16,941 nt of DNA from a bacterium (GTDB taxonomy: Bacteria > BMS3Abin14): positions 1 to 16,941 of the forward strand of contig JARGFV010000048.1 of the NCBI GenBank assembly GCA_029210545.1. The letters are read 5' to 3'. The position numbers and the translations under genes were made by a program. The notes beneath the pieces are model-generated. The model was not told the origin of the DNA. It made no database searches and saw only the letters and a program-made list of their open reading frames with translations. Of the stretch, positions 1 to 6,275 are shown piece after piece (the first letter of the stretch is position 1; each line of letters opens with the position of its first letter).

Positions 1-54
1 TTTCGGTTCCCTCACGGATCGAACACACAGCCATTGGCACTCGATCCGGGCGCC
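1..54 (-). repeat. 54-bp repeat, inverted copy of 9357-9410
   Basis: Positions 1-54 are an exact reverse complement of 9357-9410. Identity stops at position 55 against the flank of the other copy. The window edge cuts the element, so its true length may be greater. Confidence 0.9.
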
Positions 55-252
55 ATTTCCAGGCGCGACTACTGTTCATCGCCAAAGTCCGGGCGGGACT
101 TTTTGCGAGGTCATCAACTTGTCTGCCGGTTGACGGACGAGCGATCAGCGGCCCGCCCTGTTGAATCCCCCTGTTAAATCCCATGGCAGACCGCGAAGCG
201 GGATTCTACGGGGCGGGCCTTTATGTCAAGCTCTGAGAGTGCTCAATTTTTT

Positions 253-275
253 CCCTCTCCCCCGGTGGGAGAGGG
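253..275. repeat. CCCTCTCCC/GGGAGAGGG hairpin repeat
   Basis: A perfect 9-bp inverted repeat (253-261 with 267-275) has a 5-nt loop and continues into TCGGGGTGAGGGG. A T-run precedes it on the plus strand, so a transcript of the minus-strand gene at 323-1621 would end in A's after the stem. It is therefore not a canonical terminator for that gene. The sequence type is familiar as a dispersed intergenic palindrome in proteobacterial genomes (from memory). Confidence 0.6.
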
Positions 276-322
276 TCGGGGTGAGGGGGCACATATTCAC
301 GCCCACCCGTCCCGCGTTGCCT

Positions 323-1621
323 TTACGGCGAGACGAGCAGTGCGCGGGCCTTGGCTGCGGCAAGGCGCGCCGCGGCGTACTTGCCCTCATATTCGAAAAG
401 CTTTCGGGCTTCGGCTATCTTCGCGGCAGCCTTCCCCACGTCCATCTTTTCAGCTTTTGCCGCCTCGATCTCTCCCTCGACTTCCTCGATGAGGAACAGG
501 CTGTTTTTCAGCTCGCCCCACTTCCGGTAGATCTCGTCCTCATACTTCTTGTTGACTTCGTCCCACCTCTTTGTGGCGAGGTCCAGGTCGTACTCGATGA
601 AGTCGACCTTCAGGTCCCAGAAGGAATCGACGCCCAGCGCCTTCGCGGCATGGGAGGCCATCTCGACGCCTTCTTTCTCCAACCGGGAGAATTTAACGTC
701 CGTGCTGGCCGCGAAGTAACGGCCCTCCAGCACGTATTTTTGTCCGTCCATACTGAAAAGCCAGTCCAGGAAGATCCTGGCAACCTTTTCGTTGGGCGCG
801 CCCTTGAGCAGGGCCACGGCCTCCGGAACCAGGATCGTTTTTTCCGGGAGAAGGTCCCGTACCGGGAAGCCGTCCTTGCGGGCGGCCATGGCGTTCATCT
901 GCGGCTGCGCCATCCCGATGGGAACTTCGCCACGGGCCACTAATTGCGTGGTATCCGTGCTGCCGGTGGAGAAGCGTGCCAGATTCGCCGCTAATAATCT
1001 AAGATATTTCCATGCTTCTTCTTCTCCAAAGCCCTGTATGAGGATTTCAATGGCTTCATGCATTGTTCCGGAGGCATATGGCAGCGTGTGCACGATGTTG
1101 CCCCTGTAGATGGGGTTGAGCAGGTCGTGCCACGTTTTCGGCGGCGGCAGCTTCAGTGTTTTCAAAACCTTTTCGTTGTACAGGTTGGTAACGATCCAGG
1201 GCGCGAAACAGGTCCACATATCACCCGTATCCTTTACCTTCATACCATGCCATTCGGCAGGAACCTTGTCCGAACCCTTTGGCCTGTAAGGAACGATCAG
1301 TCCCTCTTTCTTTAAAACTTCATGCGCCGGGGCTCCCGCGCCCAGAAAAATGTCGGCATCCGGCTTGCCACCCCATGCCCTCACCTTGTCCAGGCAGACC
1401 GGCCACCCGCCCGGCCGGACGAAGGTGATGTCCACATCCTTCCCGTAGGTCTTCTTGTAGTACGCCTTGAAACCATCGGTCAGGCTGGCCGATAACTCAG
1501 TGTAAACGGGACCGACCCAGCCGAGCTTGTCGGCGGCCTGTGCCTGCACCGCAAAGGCCGGCAACAGCAGCAATATCGCAAGAACCGTTACGATCGTTGT
1601 GGTCATGATCCTCTTTCTCAT
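323..1621 (-). CDS. ABC transporter substrate-binding protein, AfuA/iron type, with helical tail
   Basis: Periplasmic solute-binding protein that would capture a ligand and deliver it to an ABC permease. The 432-residue product has a signal peptide (basic MRKR, hydrophobic core to about residue 25, likely cleavage near AQA-AD). The mature part reads like the Fe(3+)/AfuA-type binding proteins (COG1840-like): GWVGPVYTELSASLTDGF, DADIFLGAG, PKTWHDLLNPIYRGNI, YASGTMHEAIEIL, and the later LFSMDGQKYVLEGRY. The ATG at 1621 is chosen because GGGAGG lies 6-7 nt upstream; an ATG at 1657 lacks such a site. Family members are usually about 330-350 residues. Here residues about 365-432 form an extra charged, alanine-rich helical tail. 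No permease or ATPase gene follows within the window, though the 322 bp visible downstream are few. Ligand unknown: iron, phosphonate or polyamine are all possible. Confidence 0.85.
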   Translation of the reverse strand: MRKRIMTTTIVTVLAILLLLPAFAVQAQAADKLGWVGPVYTELSASLTDGFKAYYKKTYGKDVDITFVRPGGWPVCLDKVRAWGGKPDADIFLGAGAPAHEVLKKEGLIVPYRPKGSDKVPAEWHGMKVKDTGDMWTCFAPWIVTNLYNEKVLKTLKLPPPKTWHDLLNPIYRGNIVHTLPYASGTMHEAIEILIQGFGEEEAWKYLRLLAANLARFSTGSTDTTQLVARGEVPIGMAQPQMNAMAARKDGFPVRDLLPEKTILVPEAVALLKGAPNEKVARIFLDWLFSMDGQKYVLEGRYFAASTDVKFSRLEKEGVEMASHAAKALGVDSFWDLKVDFIEYDLDLATKRWDEVNKKYEDEIYRKWGELKNSLFLIEEVEGEIEAAKAEKMDVGKAAAKIAEARKLFEYEGKYAAARLAAAKARALLVSP

Positions 1622-2020
1622 TTTGACCTCCCTTTCAGCGTCATTGTCACCTATCATAACACCCCTTAACCTCGATAGAGTCCATCAACCTCGATCACGA
1701 TACTCCGTAAAAGTTTTCGACATGAATCTGATGCCTGTTGGCCCCATCACCCCCTTATATTAAAAGGTTTTATGCCTGCCTCTCCCCTGAGCCAGACAGC
1801 GGGAAGCAGAGATGAAGAACAGGAAACCCGGAAGAATGGGAACCAGGGAGGGAATGGCTGTCCGGCAGGGCTCTGATGCGGTGATGAAGATCGGGAACAC
1901 AAAACCGGAGCCCCGCAAAGAGATCCGTCAAGCCGTTTTTCCTGGCGGCCACGGGGGGATAACTCTTCATACGGCCCCGGTCATGTCCCATCAAGGTCCC
2001 CCGTGCATAAGGAGGAAAGA

Positions 2021-2086
2021 GTGCAGTCAGTTACAGTTAAGAGCAGGTCAAGCTGGATGTCAAGGCCATGGAACTCCAGGGGGTAA
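2021..2086 (+). CDS. Possible 21-residue peptide or start of a decayed gene
   Basis: GTG at 2021 follows AAGGAGG (2009-2015) with a 5-nt spacer, the best ribosome binding site in this gap. The frame runs 21 codons to TAA (2084-2086) and gives a Ser/Arg/Trp-rich peptide. After codon 6 a neighbouring frame reads EQVKLDVKAMELQGVKARIR, which looks more protein-like, so this may be the beginning of a frameshifted gene. No family recognised. A chance match is quite possible. Confidence 0.2.
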   Translation: MQSVTVKSRSSWMSRPWNSRG

Positions 2087-2157
2087 AGGCGAGAATACGT
2101 TTTACCTGCGGCACTCCGGCGCACAGGCGCTGATCAGGACGGCATTTTTATTGTTTC

Positions 2158-2313
2158 TCAGGCGGCATTTTCAAGAATGCCCGCGTGGGCCGATATGTCG
2201 AGCACGGTGATCCTGTCCCTGATCGTCAGTGCCGAGGTCGCGGCCAGGGTAAGCTCGTCTTCTGAAATACCAAGGGATGGAAACGTTATTCCAAGCCCTG
2301 TCCAACACTTTGG
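2158..2313 (-). pseudogene. Possible C-terminal gene remnant, unknown family
   Basis: On the minus strand an open stretch of 51 codons ends at TGA (2160-2158). Its translation looks like real protein: GISEDELTLAATSALTIRDR, then ITVLDISAHAGILENAA. There is no start codon or ribosome binding site. Just upstream, in another frame (about 2289-2360), PVATDELAGQIHDQSVGQGL also looks coding, as if a frameshift near 2290 broke one gene. I do not recognise the family. It is most likely a relic between repeat-rich segments, but chance is not excluded. Confidence 0.3.
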
Positions 2314-2531
2314 TCATGGATCTGTCCCGCCAGCTCGTCGGTAGCGACCGGATCACCTGGTAATGTGACCGTTTTACATGTGACGGAACGTTTTTCCTCC
2401 CCGGTGCGGCAAACCGACGGCATATTACACGGTGGGTTGAGTGGAAATTAAGGGAAAGTGAAAACCCGTTACTCCGCGTCCCCGTGTCTCCCCGTCCAAA
2501 GGTTTGCCTGCCTTTTCCCCCTCTCCCCCAT

Positions 2532-2555
2532 GCTCCCACGCACCCGCGCTCCCTT
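2532..2555. repeat. 8-bp tandem array (gctcccac type), 3 units
   Basis: Three degenerate 8-bp units, gctcccac, gcacccgc and gctccctt, stand head to tail. A similar CCCCGTG-rich 8-bp rhythm is visible just upstream at 2471-2494. Confidence 0.5.
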
Positions 2556-2613
2556 TTCCCTCCCTCGCCCCCGCGATTTACCCGACATCTTTGTGAATTT
2601 GCGGCGACGATTC

Positions 2614-2635
2614 TTGATAGAGTCGCAAAAAGTCC
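2614..2635 (+). repeat. AGTCGCAAAAAGTCC-family repeat
   Basis: These 22 nt (2614-2635) are identical to 9261-9282. Related fragments occur at about 94-107, 2768-2790, 9547-9573 and 10631-10662. Confidence 0.8.
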
Positions 2636-2733
2636 AATACGGGACTTTTCGCTCCACGGAAAGGGAAAAACGTCGTTTTCCCTTTCCTTACAAATCAATG
2701 ACTTATCCCGCAAATTAATGACTTGCGGGACGG

Positions 2734-2790
2734 GTCATTGATTTGGGCGCCCCGCGCGGGGCGCGTTGATGGACTTTTTGCGAGTCCATC
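2734..2790 (-). repeat. AGTCGCAAAAAGTCC-family repeat with 8-bp hairpin
   Basis: The reverse complement of 2734-2782 matches 9271-9318 at about 44 of 48 positions. The right end forms a perfect 8-bp hairpin, GATGGACT (2768-2775) with AGTCCATC (2783-2790) around a 7-nt loop. A G+C palindrome, CGCCCCGCGCGGGGCG, sits inside the element (about 2748-2763). Confidence 0.75.
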
Positions 2791-2942
2791 ATTCTTGATC
2801 AATGTCCCCTTTTGGTACGTGTCTGTTACACTTTAACAAACTGCCACGTCCAAGGGGCCCACTATCAACATGAAGACGCCGTAAGGGCGTGGTTTTCGTG
2901 GATTTACAGGAAGGCGGCAGCAAGCGACGGAAAGGAAATCCA

Positions 2943-4658
2943 ATGAGGTCAGACCTGCTGCTCATCCATGCACCCTCGATCTTCGATTTCCGTAAACGTT
3001 CAACGCTATACGGGCCCATTTCCGACGTTATCCCATCGACGCCTGTGTTTGAGATGTACCCGGTAGGGTTTGCCACCATGTCCCGCCACCTTGAAAGACT
3101 TGGCTACAGGGTGAGGATCCTTAACCTGGCGGTTAAAATGCTCCAGAGCCGGAGATTCGATCCTGAAGCGTTCCTGAGTCAATTCAAACCCGCGATTTTC
3201 GGTCTTGACCTTCACTGGCTCCTCCACATCCAGGGAGTGGTGGAGATCGCGAAGCTTCTCAAACGGCTCCACCCTGAGATCCCCATTGTCCTGGGCGGCC
3301 TTTCCTCTTCCTACTTCCATCGCGAAATACTGGAAAATTATCCTGACATCGATTACGTGATCCGGGGTGACTGTGCCGAGGAGCCTCTCGCCAAACTCCT
3401 TGCCGCTACCCTGAAGGGGGGAGATCTCTCCAGCGTTCCCAACCTGTCGTACCGCCGTGGAGACAGCATTGTCGAGGGGGCTATCAATCACGTTCCCGGC
3501 TCCCTGAACGCTCATCCCCTGGACTACCCTCACATGATCCGTCAGGTTCACCGCTATCGGGATTTGGCCAGCTATTTTCCTTTTAAGAAGTGGTTTTTTT
3601 ATCCCATCACAGCTGTTTTGACATGCAAGGGGTGCATCCACAATTGTATTACCTGCGGGGGATCGGCATCGGCCATGAAGCGGGTAGTCAACCGCACCAG
3701 CGTCGCTTATAAGGATCCGGAAGTGTTGGCCAAAGAGGTTGCCTCCATCATCAAATATGTAGGTGGCCCTGTTTTTTTCCTTGGGGATTGCCTCCAGGGT
3801 GGTGAGGAGCATTTTCTCGCCCTGATGAGAGACCTGCGGCCTTTGCGAATAAAGAATGAAGTCATGTTGGAGTTCTTCTCGCCTCCCGGCAGGGAGATCC
3901 TCAAAGAGGCGGCGTCGACCTTTCCGCGGCTGAACGTGGAGATCTCACCGGAAAGTCATGACGAGAAGGTCAGGCGGGCTTTCGGACGCGGCTACAATAA
4001 CAGTTCCCTGGAAAAATTTGTGGAGGACGCCTGTTCTGTAGGGTGTCACCGCCTGGACATGTTCTTCATGACGGGCCTGCCGGAACAGGATTTCAGGTCC
4101 GCCATGGGGACAGTGGATTATTGCCGGGATTTGATGGCGGAGTACGGTCCACGGATCCGTCTGGTTCCCTTTATTTCCCCCCTCGCGCCTTTTGTAGATC
4201 CAGGCAGTGATGTGTTTGAATCGCCCGACAAGCATGGCTACAAAATTTTGTACCGGTCCCTGGAGGAGCATCGGCAGGCGATGCTGTCTCCTACCTGGAA
4301 AGACACGCTCAATTATGAGACCAGGTGGATGGACAGGGAAACCATCGCTGAAGCCACCTATGAGTCGGCCATCGGGCTGTCCCGGCTCAAGGGCGAAATG
4401 GGTCTCTTCAAGCGAAGGGAGACCGAGGCTGTAATCCGGAGAGCGCAAACGGAAAAAAAGGTGCTCAGGGAATTCGGGCCCCCTGGGAAAAGCCCCCTCG
4501 GCCAAAAGAGCCTGACAGCCGCCTCCCTGATCAAATACATCAAGCGGAACAATGGAGCGTCGGTCTGCAGAAAGGAAGAACTTAACATGCCTGTGAGTGC
4601 TGTCAGGCTGCGGATAGGCAACATAGTCCGGCTCATCCTTACCCAGAAAGGGAGCTAG
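2943..4658 (+). CDS. B12-binding radical SAM protein, Ta0216-like family
   Basis: Radical SAM enzyme with an N-terminal cobalamin-binding domain, 571 residues. Residues about 3-150 read as the B12-binding Rossmann domain (LLLIHAPSIFDF, GFATMSRHLERLGYRV, then GLDLHWLLHIQG and IVLGGLSSSYFHREI). The radical SAM cluster motif CX3CX2C is C231-C235-C238, with an extra Cys at 228 (TCKGCIHNCITCGGS). The barrel continues with FFLGDCLQGG, EISPESHDEKVRRAFGRGYN and MFFMTGLPEQD. I associate this arrangement with the uncharacterised Ta0216 group (TIGR04190), whose substrate is unknown as far as I know. The start at 2943 has AAGGAA upstream; an earlier in-frame start at 2889 adds a non-conserved stretch. 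It appears to be a single-gene unit. A methyltransferase or other radical rearrangement role is inference from the class. Confidence 0.85.
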   Translation: MRSDLLLIHAPSIFDFRKRSTLYGPISDVIPSTPVFEMYPVGFATMSRHLERLGYRVRILNLAVKMLQSRRFDPEAFLSQFKPAIFGLDLHWLLHIQGVVEIAKLLKRLHPEIPIVLGGLSSSYFHREILENYPDIDYVIRGDCAEEPLAKLLAATLKGGDLSSVPNLSYRRGDSIVEGAINHVPGSLNAHPLDYPHMIRQVHRYRDLASYFPFKKWFFYPITAVLTCKGCIHNCITCGGSASAMKRVVNRTSVAYKDPEVLAKEVASIIKYVGGPVFFLGDCLQGGEEHFLALMRDLRPLRIKNEVMLEFFSPPGREILKEAASTFPRLNVEISPESHDEKVRRAFGRGYNNSSLEKFVEDACSVGCHRLDMFFMTGLPEQDFRSAMGTVDYCRDLMAEYGPRIRLVPFISPLAPFVDPGSDVFESPDKHGYKILYRSLEEHRQAMLSPTWKDTLNYETRWMDRETIAEATYESAIGLSRLKGEMGLFKRRETEAVIRRAQTEKKVLREFGPPGKSPLGQKSLTAASLIKYIKRNNGASVCRKEELNMPVSAVRLRIGNIVRLILTQKGS

Positions 4659-4826
4659 GAGTACGGCGCGGTGCCCAGTACTAAACGGACTGGTTTCCGG
4701 AGAGCGACGGGGGTCGGGAATTCATCAATTCCTGGTAATGCAGGGAGGGGTATCGCTCAACTCCAGCCCAAAATTCTCCCTTCTTGCCGCTTTCACAGGA
4801 ACCGGGCTTTTTCCCAGGATTCCAGA

Positions 4827-4854
4827 GTGAACCGTGAATCGTGAACCGTAAAAC
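4827..4854. repeat. 7-bp tandem array GTGAACC, 3-4 units
   Basis: The units are gtgaacc, gtgaatc, gtgaacc and a worn fourth, gtaaaac, head to tail. Confidence 0.75.
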
Positions 4855-4876
4855 TGCTCACAATTCCCATCTTTCC

Positions 4877-4924
4877 CCCTTACCCCCTTACCCCCATACT
4901 CCCTTACCGCCATACCCCCATACT
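4877..4924. repeat. 8-bp tandem array CCCTTACC/CCCATACT, 6 units
   Basis: Six 8-bp units: cccttacc twice, cccatact, cccttacc, gccatacc and cccatact. They begin 23 bp after the 7-bp array. Confidence 0.8.
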
Positions 4925-5033
4925 GCTCTTCACCCTCCTTCGCTCCAGTGAGCGACTGCGGAAACTGGTCAAGAGTCGTAAGCGATGGTGGGAGGTCCGA
5001 CCCACGAGTTGCCCGCCGGGTCAGTCTCGAAGG

Positions 5034-5378
5034 TCATAGGGATAAAGCAAGTCGTAAGCCCTCATCGACCGACCGAAGTAGTTCAGAAGGCAACTTGCCG
5101 CATTTATCGGTTAGAAATGATCTATCTATGGTGATTACCTGAGAAACGTTGGCAACGGAGTCTTTTGGAAGCCCTGTCTCAGAAGCAGGCATGAGCACAT
5201 TGCCTGGTGCTTCCGCGAGACGAAGGTTTGAGGTTAATGGGACAGCGGCGATGGTGCGAATGCGGCTTCGATTGAAGGCGTTCGACTGGATGACAAGAAC
5301 AGGTCTGTTGAAACCTGGTACAGAAGCTATGGGATCGGGAAGCTGTACCCACCAGACCTCGCCGCGCTCCACTACCAT
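5034..5378 (-). CDS. mazF: Type II toxin, MazF/PemK endoribonuclease
   Basis: Toxin of a type II toxin-antitoxin module; family members are sequence-specific mRNA endonucleases. The 114-residue product has the family length and motifs: ERGEVWWVQLPDP at the N-terminus (the RGEVWW strand and loop), FNRPVLVIQSNAFN, IAAVPLTSN, then SVANVSQVITIDRSFL near residues 72-90. The ATG overlaps the antitoxin stop by 7 nt (the toxin start region reads ATGGTAG), so translation is probably coupled to the antitoxin. No strong independent ribosome binding site is seen. It converges with the radical SAM gene across a 375-bp gap. No key motif is missing, so the toxin is probably active. Confidence 0.9.
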   Translation of the reverse strand: MVVERGEVWWVQLPDPIASVPGFNRPVLVIQSNAFNRSRIRTIAAVPLTSNLRLAEAPGNVLMPASETGLPKDSVANVSQVITIDRSFLTDKCGKLPSELLRSVDEGLRLALSL

Positions 5379-5608
5379 TCCTCATGTGTCAATGACTTTG
5401 CTTGAAGGACACTGAAACCTGGAGACAGGGAAGAATCTTCCTCTGAATAAATGGCATCGAGACGATCGGTGACCTGTTTGCCCTGATGCCTGGACAGGTA
5501 TTCGGTGATTGCCGTTGTATAAAGCTGGCTGCGGGACAAGCCAAGCCGCTTGGCAAGGGAGTCAGCGGAACGAAATACTTTGTCCGGGATGGAAATAGCT
5601 GTTTTCAT
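5372..5608 (-). CDS. Ribbon-helix-helix antitoxin of MazF module
   Basis: Antitoxin partner of the MazF/PemK toxin, 78 residues. The N-terminus (MKTAISIPDKVFRSADSLAK, then RLGLSRSQLYTTAITEYL) has the beta-strand and two helices of a MetJ/Arc-type DNA-binding fold, as in ChpI-like antitoxins. The acidic, probably flexible C-terminus (EEDSSLSPGFSVLQAKSL...EEW) is the expected toxin-neutralising part. Family antitoxins bind DNA as dimers and repress their own operon; an inverted repeat suited to this overlaps the promoter at 5616-5633. The start codon is at the predicted transcription start with no ribosome binding site, suggesting a leaderless message. Confidence 0.87.
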   Translation of the reverse strand: MKTAISIPDKVFRSADSLAKRLGLSRSQLYTTAITEYLSRHQGKQVTDRLDAIYSEEDSSLSPGFSVLQAKSLTHEEW

Positions 5609-5614
5609 GATTGA

Positions 5615-5643
5615 AGTATAACTATGGTTATACCGCCCGTCAA
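5615..5643 (-). promoter_or_regulatory. Sigma70 promoter of toxin-antitoxin operon, likely leaderless
   Basis: On the minus strand, TTGACG (5643-5638) and TATACT (5620-5615) are separated by exactly 17 nt, close to the sigma70 consensus. A transcript would start about 7 nt after the -10 box, at or within 1-2 nt of the antitoxin ATG (5608). Confidence 0.7.
5616..5633. promoter_or_regulatory. Inverted-repeat operator over the -10 box
   Basis: GTATAACTATGGTTATAC has two perfect 7-bp arms around a 4-nt centre. It covers most of the -10 box and part of the spacer, so a bound antitoxin would block RNA polymerase. Assignment to the antitoxin is inference from family behaviour. Confidence 0.6.
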
Positions 5644-5696
5644 CATCTTCTTCCTTCCCGGGAACCTTTATTCCACCGGATTACGGGACAATCCCA

Positions 5697-5725
5697 TTGA
5701 CATGCCAGGACCCATTCCCTAAGCT
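5697..5725 (+). promoter_or_regulatory. Candidate promoter of the DUF2914 gene
   Basis: A perfect TTGACA (5697-5702) is followed after 17 nt by TAAGCT (5720-5725), a weak -10 match. The leader would be about 140 nt and includes a C6/G6 hairpin with a GGGA loop (about 5744-5761). Confidence 0.35.
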
Positions 5726-5873
5726 TCAATGGAGTGTTTTTGAACCCCCGGGAGGGGGGGTCCCGTCACCGGAAAGGCCATTTTTACCTGGTCATCAACC
5801 GACAGCCCCTGAAGGAAAACAGCTCGGCCAGCCGGGCGGAGCTGCGTTCACCCGCTTTGAAAGGAATGTTGAG

Positions 5874-6275
5874 ATGAAAAAGCTGGCTATCGTCGCGATG
5901 GTGTTTTCAGGGTTTTTATCAGGGGTCCTCATGGTTTCACCGGTCTCGGCGGCCACGGTGCAGCCGGGAGTGGTCTGCTCGGCCATCGTGGACCGGGCGT
6001 GCGACGGGATCGACACCATGTTCCCCGCGGACGTCGGAAGGGTCTACGCCCACACCCGCATCGTCGGCATGGAGGGCGGCGGCTCGGTGACCCACCGGTG
6101 GATCTACAAGGGCAAGGTCATGGCCGAGACCTCGCTGAAGATCGGCGGCCCCGACTGGCGCACCTGGAGCTCGAAGGCCATCGACCCGTTCTGGTCCGGA
6201 GACTGGAAGGTGGAGATCGTGGACAACAGCGACGGCGCCGTCATGGACATCCTGGAGTTCCTGATCAAGGAGTAG
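5874..6275 (+). CDS. Secreted DUF2914 domain protein
   Basis: Small exported protein of unknown function, 133 residues. A signal peptide covers residues 1-26 (MKKLAIVAMVF..., cleavage near VSA-AT). The rest is a DUF2914 domain, recognised by GRVYAHTRIVG, VTHRWIYKGKVMAETSLKIG and DWRTWSSKAIDPFWSGDWKV. DUF2914 domains occur in periplasmic or membrane-attached proteins, sometimes beside sugar- or peptidoglycan-related domains; the biochemical role is not known to me. The ATG at 5874 is chosen for the AAGGAA 7 nt upstream and the signal peptide; the frame is open back to 5697 but lacks start signals there. The stop lies in the stretch where the truncated macroglobulin frame begins, so this gene and that stump are directly abutted. 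Confidence 0.85.
   Translation: MKKLAIVAMVFSGFLSGVLMVSPVSAATVQPGVVCSAIVDRACDGIDTMFPADVGRVYAHTRIVGMEGGGSVTHRWIYKGKVMAETSLKIGGPDWRTWSSKAIDPFWSGDWKVEIVDNSDGAVMDILEFLIKE

Larger units (their letters stand above)
1..322. other. Intergenic repeat region at left edge
   Basis: No gene is supported here. The stretch holds one copy of a 54-bp repeat (1-54) whose inverted partner is at 9357-9410. It also holds a GGGACTTTTTGCGA fragment (about 94-107) of the AGTCGCAAAAAGTCC family and a hairpin repeat at 253-275. The window begins inside the 54-bp repeat, in the arm of a hairpin that is complete at 9400-9429. Reading frames across this stretch have no ribosome binding site and no protein-like composition. 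Confidence 0.7.
1622..2942. other. Long intergenic region with repeats and possible gene scraps
   Basis: 1.3 kb without a convincing intact gene. It contains a GATAGAGTCCATCAAC repeat fragment (about 1673-1688), a 21-codon open frame with a strong ribosome binding site (2021-2086), a possible minus-strand gene remnant (2158-2313), C-rich 8-bp tandem units (2532-2555) and two members of a palindromic repeat family (2614-2635, 2734-2790). Longer open frames across it read as low-complexity Arg/Pro/Gly-rich peptides and lack start signals. Confidence 0.6.
4659..5033. other. Intergenic gap with short tandem arrays
   Basis: No gene is supported between the radical SAM gene and the converging toxin gene. 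The gap holds three 7-bp units (4827-4847) and six 8-bp units (4877-4924). No T-tract terminator is obvious after the radical SAM stop; only a 5-bp AGTAC/GTACT pairing lies near 4663-4682. Confidence 0.6.

Noticed and set aside
253-275. Intrinsic terminator for the gene at 323-1621
   Set aside because: On the minus strand the stem is followed by A's rather than T's, and the sequence resembles a common dispersed palindrome.
161-943. Long plus-strand open frame overlapping the substrate-binding protein gene
   Set aside because: It lies antisense to a clear gene with signal peptide and ribosome binding site, and its own translation has no family resemblance.
1812-2210. 132-codon plus-strand open frame
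   Set aside because: No ribosome binding site, biased Gly/Arg/Pro composition, no recognisable motif, and it overlaps the minus-strand remnant.
2171-2713. 180-codon minus-strand open frame
   Set aside because: It translates repeat DNA and C-rich tandem units; Arg/Gly-rich with no start signal.
2876-2894. Small hairpin with TTTT just before the radical SAM gene
   Set aside because: Only a 5-bp stem and four T's separated by GG; too weak to call a terminator or attenuator.
4948-5142. 64-codon plus-strand open frame beside the toxin gene
   Set aside because: It runs into the antisense of the MazF toxin gene and has no ribosome binding site.
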